From Laspinema palackyanum D2c (GTDB lineage Bacteria > Cyanobacteriota > Cyanobacteriia > Cyanobacteriales > Laspinemataceae), in assembly GCF_025370875.1 (NCBI RefSeq), contig NZ_JAMXFD010000002.1:132218-196217 (forward strand): a DNA stretch of 64,000 nt, written 5' to 3'. How positions within the stretch are numbered: the stretch's first letter is position 1; each line of letters starts with the position of its first letter. The notes under the pieces are model-generated. The model was not told the DNA's origin. It worked only from the letters and a program-made list of their open reading frames with translations, and searched no databases. This document shows, piece after piece, positions 60,123 through 64,000 of the stretch. Made by a program: the position numbers and the translations under genes.

Positions 60123-61223
60123 TTAAGCTCTAAATACTTCAGCAGGATAGATATTTTTCAAGGTTCTAATCGGGGCTAAGGTGCCAATTGCTCCCAGGAT
60201 TAAGCAGGCGATTAATACTCCAGCCGCATCCTGCCAGGTAAAAACCACTAATAAGGAAGGAATAACTTCAGCGAGTAAGGGAGCAAAGGTAATATCTACA
60301 ATTAATCCCAGGGAAAAGCCCAATAATGCGGCTAACATAGATTGTTTTAAAACAAGAATTCCTAGAAATTTTTGGGATGCACCGACGGCTTTTAACATGG
60401 CATAGTCTTCCCGTTTTTCCAGAACCGAAGTGTACATCATTAGGACAATCACGGTTCCGCCGGTAATGGCTCCAAATAAGACAATAGTCCAGAGAATAGG
60501 CAGAACGCCAATTTCCATTTCTTCAACATTATTGGCTGCAAATTCCGCTTGAGGAATAAAGACTAAATCCGGGAATTGTTCTTCTAATCGGGAGATGATT
60601 TCTGGTGAATCAGAGTCCAGATTGAGCAGGAAAAAGCTGCGGACATTTCGCAATCCGAGTAAGCGAGGAACATCATCCAGGCGAGTAAAGGCAAATTGAC
60701 CGACAATTAAGTTCGTGCCTCGGCTAATTCCAACTATTTTAAAGGGATAGCCTTGCAGCGAAAGAGAATCACCCAGTTTTAGATTATGGGTAGCAGTAAA
60801 AGCGCGGTCTAAAATAATTTCTTGGGGTTGAAGATTGGAGGTTCCGGAACTGATTTCCGGTGCGCCGATTTGACTTTCTGTGTCAAATCCAAAAATATAT
60901 AAGGTAACCGTTTTATCGGGGAATTCGGCGGGGGCAATGGTGCGGAGGAGACTATCGACGCTTTTGACTCCCTCTACTTGAAGCAGGGAATTACCGAGGG
61001 TTTCGGGTAAAAATGAAGAGGTTTTAATTAAGTTTCGGGTATTGCGTTGACTGACCCAAACTGATGCTTGGGTATGTAAAACATAACTTTTTGACCCAAA
61101 TTTTACCCCTTGGTAAACCCCGAGTAAAAAGAGCATGAGCATGACGCTAAAGGCAATCCCCAGAACGGCGATCGCAAAGCGTCCTTTCGCTTCCCAAATC
61201 ATTCGCAGGGCAACGGGAACCAT
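60123..61223 (-). CDS. ABC transporter permease (FtsX/MacB fold)
   Basis: 366 residues. One N-terminal membrane helix (GRFAIAVLGIAFSVMLMLFLLGVY), a large extracytoplasmic domain (about 45-240) and three C-terminal helices (IGVLPILWTIVLFGAITGGTVIVLMMYTSV, LGILVLKQSMLAALLGFSLGLI, AAGVLIACLILGAIGTLAPI), the standard FtsX layout. It is the first gene of a two-gene operon with the ATPase. No membrane-fusion partner lies next to it, unlike the devBCA arrangement. Confidence 0.92.
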   Translation of the reverse strand: MVPVALRMIWEAKGRFAIAVLGIAFSVMLMLFLLGVYQGVKFGSKSYVLHTQASVWVSQRNTRNLIKTSSFLPETLGNSLLQVEGVKSVDSLLRTIAPAEFPDKTVTLYIFGFDTESQIGAPEISSGTSNLQPQEIILDRAFTATHNLKLGDSLSLQGYPFKIVGISRGTNLIVGQFAFTRLDDVPRLLGLRNVRSFFLLNLDSDSPEIISRLEEQFPDLVFIPQAEFAANNVEEMEIGVLPILWTIVLFGAITGGTVIVLMMYTSVLEKREDYAMLKAVGASQKFLGILVLKQSMLAALLGFSLGLIVDITFAPLLAEVIPSLLVVFTWQDAAGVLIACLILGAIGTLAPIRTLKNIYPAEVFRA

Positions 61224-61555
61224 AAGCTAGTATCCTATCCAATCGATGAAGTATTCATAACTCACCCGTGAAGGCTATCATAACGCGATCGCCCCGAAAA
61301 ACCGACTCCCTCCCCCTTCAACCTCCCCTGCCCTCATTTCAACCCAGGAGAGTCAGTCTGATCCGACCCTAACTCTGTGCGATCGCCTCGAAATTGAGGG
61401 ATTGACAGAACTCCAAAATCATGCTCTGACCAGAAATCGGCCCAAACCATTCCGGTCTAATCCAAATCCGTGCAAAATTTCCGGTCGGGAAACGGGCTAC
61501 AATAAACTTAGCTTGCCTAAATCAAAACATTACATTTACGCGAAAGATTTTATCT
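61224..61555. promoter_or_regulatory. divergent control region, ABC operon / ribBA
   Basis: 332 bp without a gene between divergent transcription units. I looked for an FMN riboswitch ahead of ribBA and saw no AGGGGC...CCGGCGG pattern. HIP1-like GCGATCGC sites occur at about 61285 and 61380. Confidence 0.4.
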
Positions 61556-63253
61556 GTGGAATTGCCAGAAAACGCCGCAAAACAATCGTTTGAGTTTGAC
61601 TCGATAGAGGAGGCCCTCGCTGAAATTGCAGCAGGCCGGTCCATTGTTGTGGTCGATGATGAAAACCGGGAAAATGAAGGGGATCTGATCTGTGCGGCTC
61701 AGTTTGTAACACCGGAAATCGTCAATTTCATGGCGGTGCATGGTCGTGGGTTGATTTGTCTGGCGATGACCGGCGATCGCCTCGATCAGCTCGACCTCCC
61801 CTTAATGGTAACCACCAACACCGACACCAACCAAACCGCCTTCACCGTCAGTATCGATGCCTCTCCGCAGCAAGGAGTCACTACAGGCATTTCTGCCGAG
61901 GACCGCGCCCGCACCATTCAAATTGCCATTAATCCCAACACCAAACCCAAGGATTTGCGCCGTCCCGGTCATATTTTTCCCCTGCGGGCCACAGCTGGGG
62001 GGGTCCTGAAACGGGCGGGCCATACGGAAGCGGCAGTGGACTTGAGTCAACTCGCTGGACTCTATCCTGCCGGGGTGATCTGCGAAATTCAGAATCCCGA
62101 TGGCTCAATGGCGCGATTGCCGGAATTGATTGAATATGCGACCAAATATAACCTAAAAATGATCAGCATCGCTGATTTAATCGCCTATCGCCTCCAACAT
62201 GAGCGATTTGTGATTCGGGAAACCGTGGCGGCATTACCCACGGAATTCGGCCAGTTCCAAATCTACGGCTATCGCAATACCCTGGACAACAAAGACCATG
62301 TGGCGATCGTCAAGGGAGACCCGGCCAATTTTACCGATAAAGCGGTGATGGTGCGGGTCCATTCCGAATGCTTGACCGGGGATGCCCTCGGGTCCCTGCG
62401 CTGTGACTGCCGAATGCAACTCCAAGCCGCCCTGAAAATGATTGAAAATGCTGGGGAGGGTGTGGTGGTGTATCTGCGCCAAGAAGGGCGGGGAATTGGC
62501 CTAATTAATAAACTCAAAGCCTATTCTCTGCAAGATATGGGACTGGACACCGTAGAAGCCAATGAGCGCTTAGGCTTTCCTGCGGACTTGCGAAACTATG
62601 GTGTAGGGGCGCAAATTCTCAATGATTTGGGGGTGAGCAAAATCCGCCTAATTACCAATAATCCGCGTAAAATCGCGGGATTAAAGGGATATGGCTTAGA
62701 AATGGTCGATCGCGTTCCCCTGCTGATTGAGTCCAATCCGTTTAACTGCATCTATTTGGCAACCAAGGCGGAAAAATTAGGGCATATGCTCTTACAAACC
62801 TATTTGGTCACCGTGGCAATCCACTGGCAAGAACCGGACCTGGAGGAGGGACCTCCGGCCCAGGTCCAAGCCTGGTATGAGCATTTAGAAAAAATCCGCG
62901 AACTCGCCGATGAACATCATCTGGTGCTCCAAGAGGAAAAACGCCCCGTCACCGTGGCCTTATTTGGTAAACCCCAGTTAACCTTTCACCTGGGATTTGA
63001 CCAAGCGCATTTAGCGACAACAGATTGGTTTACCCATGCGGAACATCCATACATCCAGGCGACCTTTCGGATTCTCGATCGCCTGATTCTGTGGGCCGAT
63101 ATTGAGCAACTCCAGTTCCTGGTTTCCACCGGCGTCGATCCTCTGACCAATCTCGGGGTGCAACTTCAACGCCAGTCTTTCCCCTTGAGCAAAATGCCTT
63201 CGCAACTGTGCGATAGCTTACATTCCCAAGTGATCTATTGCTTTAAGGGATAA
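61556..63253 (+). CDS. ribBA: bifunctional DHBP synthase / GTP cyclohydrolase II
   Basis: 565 residues from a GTG start. The RibB domain (about 15-210) shows [18 protein letters not shown] and [15 protein letters not shown]. The RibA domain (about 215-415) shows [18 protein letters not shown] with the zinc cysteines and [15 protein letters not shown]. The last 145 residues are an extension common in cyanobacterial RibBA and of unknown role. It makes both riboflavin precursors, from ribulose-5-phosphate and GTP. No other rib gene is near. Confidence 0.95.
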   Translation: MELPENAAKQSFEFDSIEEALAEIAAGRSIVVVDDENRENEGDLICAAQFVTPEIVNFMAVHGRGLICLAMTGDRLDQLDLPLMVTTNTDTNQTAFTVSIDASPQQGVTTGISAEDRARTIQIAINPNTKPKDLRRPGHIFPLRATAGGVLKRAGHTEAAVDLSQLAGLYPAGVICEIQNPDGSMARLPELIEYATKYNLKMISIADLIAYRLQHERFVIRETVAALPTEFGQFQIYGYRNTLDNKDHVAIVKGDPANFTDKAVMVRVHSECLTGDALGSLRCDCRMQLQAALKMIENAGEGVVVYLRQEGRGIGLINKLKAYSLQDMGLDTVEANERLGFPADLRNYGVGAQILNDLGVSKIRLITNNPRKIAGLKGYGLEMVDRVPLLIESNPFNCIYLATKAEKLGHMLLQTYLVTVAIHWQEPDLEEGPPAQVQAWYEHLEKIRELADEHHLVLQEEKRPVTVALFGKPQLTFHLGFDQAHLATTDWFTHAEHPYIQATFRILDRLILWADIEQLQFLVSTGVDPLTNLGVQLQRQSFPLSKMPSQLCDSLHSQVIYCFKG

Positions 63254-63588
63254 GCGCAAAAGGATTCGGAATTACCGCCGAGAAATGGAGTCGGAAATGA
63301 TCAGGGTTTCATCTCTCAAATTGAGCCGGGAAATCAAAGGGAGCGGATCTCGGGTAGCCGTCGCTACAATTAGGGGAATAATTCTTCCCGAATTTTTGGG
63401 GTTGATTAAACTCGGTTCAAAATTCTCATCCTCTCCCATCATCGGGAGAGTCGGAGAATGTCTGGAGATTTCAGCCAGCAGCCGATTAAGGATTGGGAAA
63501 GATTTGGGTAAAAATGCAGGCTTTTCTTGTTACTTTAAAACTATAAGTTTGTGAGCAAGCTTCCTTTATCCAAATGTAAAGAGTCTCA
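63254..63588. other. 335-bp intergenic region
   Basis: An 89-codon frame at 63285 has no family resemblance and begins with only a weak upstream purine run. A CTCCCATCATCGGGAG hairpin occurs at about 63434-63449. Probably the leader of the sensor gene. Confidence 0.4.
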
Positions 63589-64000
63589 ATGGTGCGACCT
63601 ATACCCCGATCGCCGGTTTTCTCCTATAGCGCGGCTGTCTTAACGGTTGTCATTGCCTTACTCCTGACCCTCGCCTTCAAACCCCTCCTGGCTTCAACCC
63701 TGTTTCTGTTCTTTTTTGTAGCGGTAACGGGGATGACTTGGTATGGGGGAGTTGGTCCAGGACTGGTGACAACGGTCCTGTCTGTTTTAGCCCTCGACTA
63801 TTTTTTACTCGTTCCCACCCAGAGCTTAACGGTGTTCAGTGGCAGCAACCTGTTACGAACGGGGTTGTTTATCTTAGTTACCCTGGCGATCGCCAAGCTG
63901 AACGCTAAACTCCATCAGACAAAACGGCAGTTAGAAATCAGCTTGACTCAGCTACAAGAGAGTGAGGAACGCTATCGGCGGATTGTCGAAACTGCTTCAG
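63589..64000 (+). CDS. DUF4118 membrane sensor with PAS domain (3' end outside window)
   Basis: Partial: 137 codons from ATG 63589 to the edge. Three to four membrane helices (AAVLTVVIALLLTLAF, LFLFFFVAVTGMTWYG, GLVTTVLSVLALDYFLLVP, TGLFILVTLAIAKL) form the KdpD-type DUF4118 domain. The YFLLVPTQSL loop is characteristic. A coiled coil (KRQLEISLTQLQESEERYRR) leads into the start of a PAS domain. It is probably a histidine kinase or a diguanylate cyclase; the output domain is not visible. Confidence 0.85.
   Translation, partial: MVRPIPRSPVFSYSAAVLTVVIALLLTLAFKPLLASTLFLFFFVAVTGMTWYGGVGPGLVTTVLSVLALDYFLLVPTQSLTVFSGSNLLRTGLFILVTLAIAKLNAKLHQTKRQLEISLTQLQESEERYRRIVETAS

Noticed and set aside
61224-61555. 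FMN riboswitch upstream of ribBA
   Set aside because: I could not find the conserved core sequences of the RFN element.
63285-63554. 89-codon frame before the DUF4118 sensor
   Set aside because: No family look, no convincing start signal; it may be leader DNA.

Overview
The window reads as chromosomal DNA of a cyanobacterium, probably a filamentous Oscillatoria-like one. GCGATCGC (HIP1) octamers occur throughout, and several genes are typical of cyanobacteria or plastids: ftn2/zipN, the DUF2499 and DUF3593 membrane proteins, the cyanobacterial gshA, ribBA with a C-terminal extension, DUF4912, DUF2358, and the GET3/ArsA ATPase with an HSP20-like tail. The genus is inference. I saw no rRNA, tRNA, CRISPR array or complete IS element.

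1-5.8 kb: a pair of AAA-like ATPases, one with an N-terminal HTH and one with WD40 repeats that runs off the left edge, then yebC, an orphan UPF0175 antitoxin and a Uma2 nuclease-like protein. 6-18 kb: GH1 beta-glucosidase, two TauE/SafE carriers, an Rpn-type nuclease, argS, a stand-alone NADH-dehydrogenase-like flavoprotein, a small secreted protein, pdhA and the divisome protein Ftn2/ZipN. 19-22 kb: DUF4912, DUF2358, GET3/ArsA.

22.5-27.9 kb is accessory. A three-gene cassette (ADP-ribosyltransferase-like protein, unknown protein, Fic/Doc) is followed by a 3.7-kb insertion holding hicAB, a PIN-like protein, a small unknown protein and debris of type I restriction-modification genes. The insertion is bracketed by two 160-bp degenerate direct repeats, each consisting of the 3' end of doc plus the promoter and 5' end of purL. 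The left copy keeps a working doc and a dead purL start; the right copy keeps a dead doc tail and the working purL.

27.8-33.2 kb: purL and purF. purL is interrupted by an in-frame 483-residue intein with splicing motifs and a LAGLIDADG-type homing endonuclease. 33.8-50 kb: dnaJ, glgC, gshA, trmL, an M23/LysM envelope endopeptidase, DUF3593/DUF2499, csaB, trmB, an NCS2 permease and two PRC-barrel/DUF2382 proteins. 50-64 kb: a 936-residue multi-output response regulator (REC, DNA-binding wHTH, HPt, two more REC, GGDEF), an orphan divergent ATP-synthase epsilon homologue, an ArdA-like protein, a gene remnant, an EamA transporter, ligA, a two-gene ABC exporter, ribBA, and the start of a DUF4118/PAS sensor.

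Intergenic space is crowded with dispersed palindromic repeats of at least five families. Two of them keep their stems while the sequence changes on both arms. One has terminal inverted repeats like a MITE, and some copies reach into the 3' ends of genes and supply the stop codon (purF, ABC ATPase).
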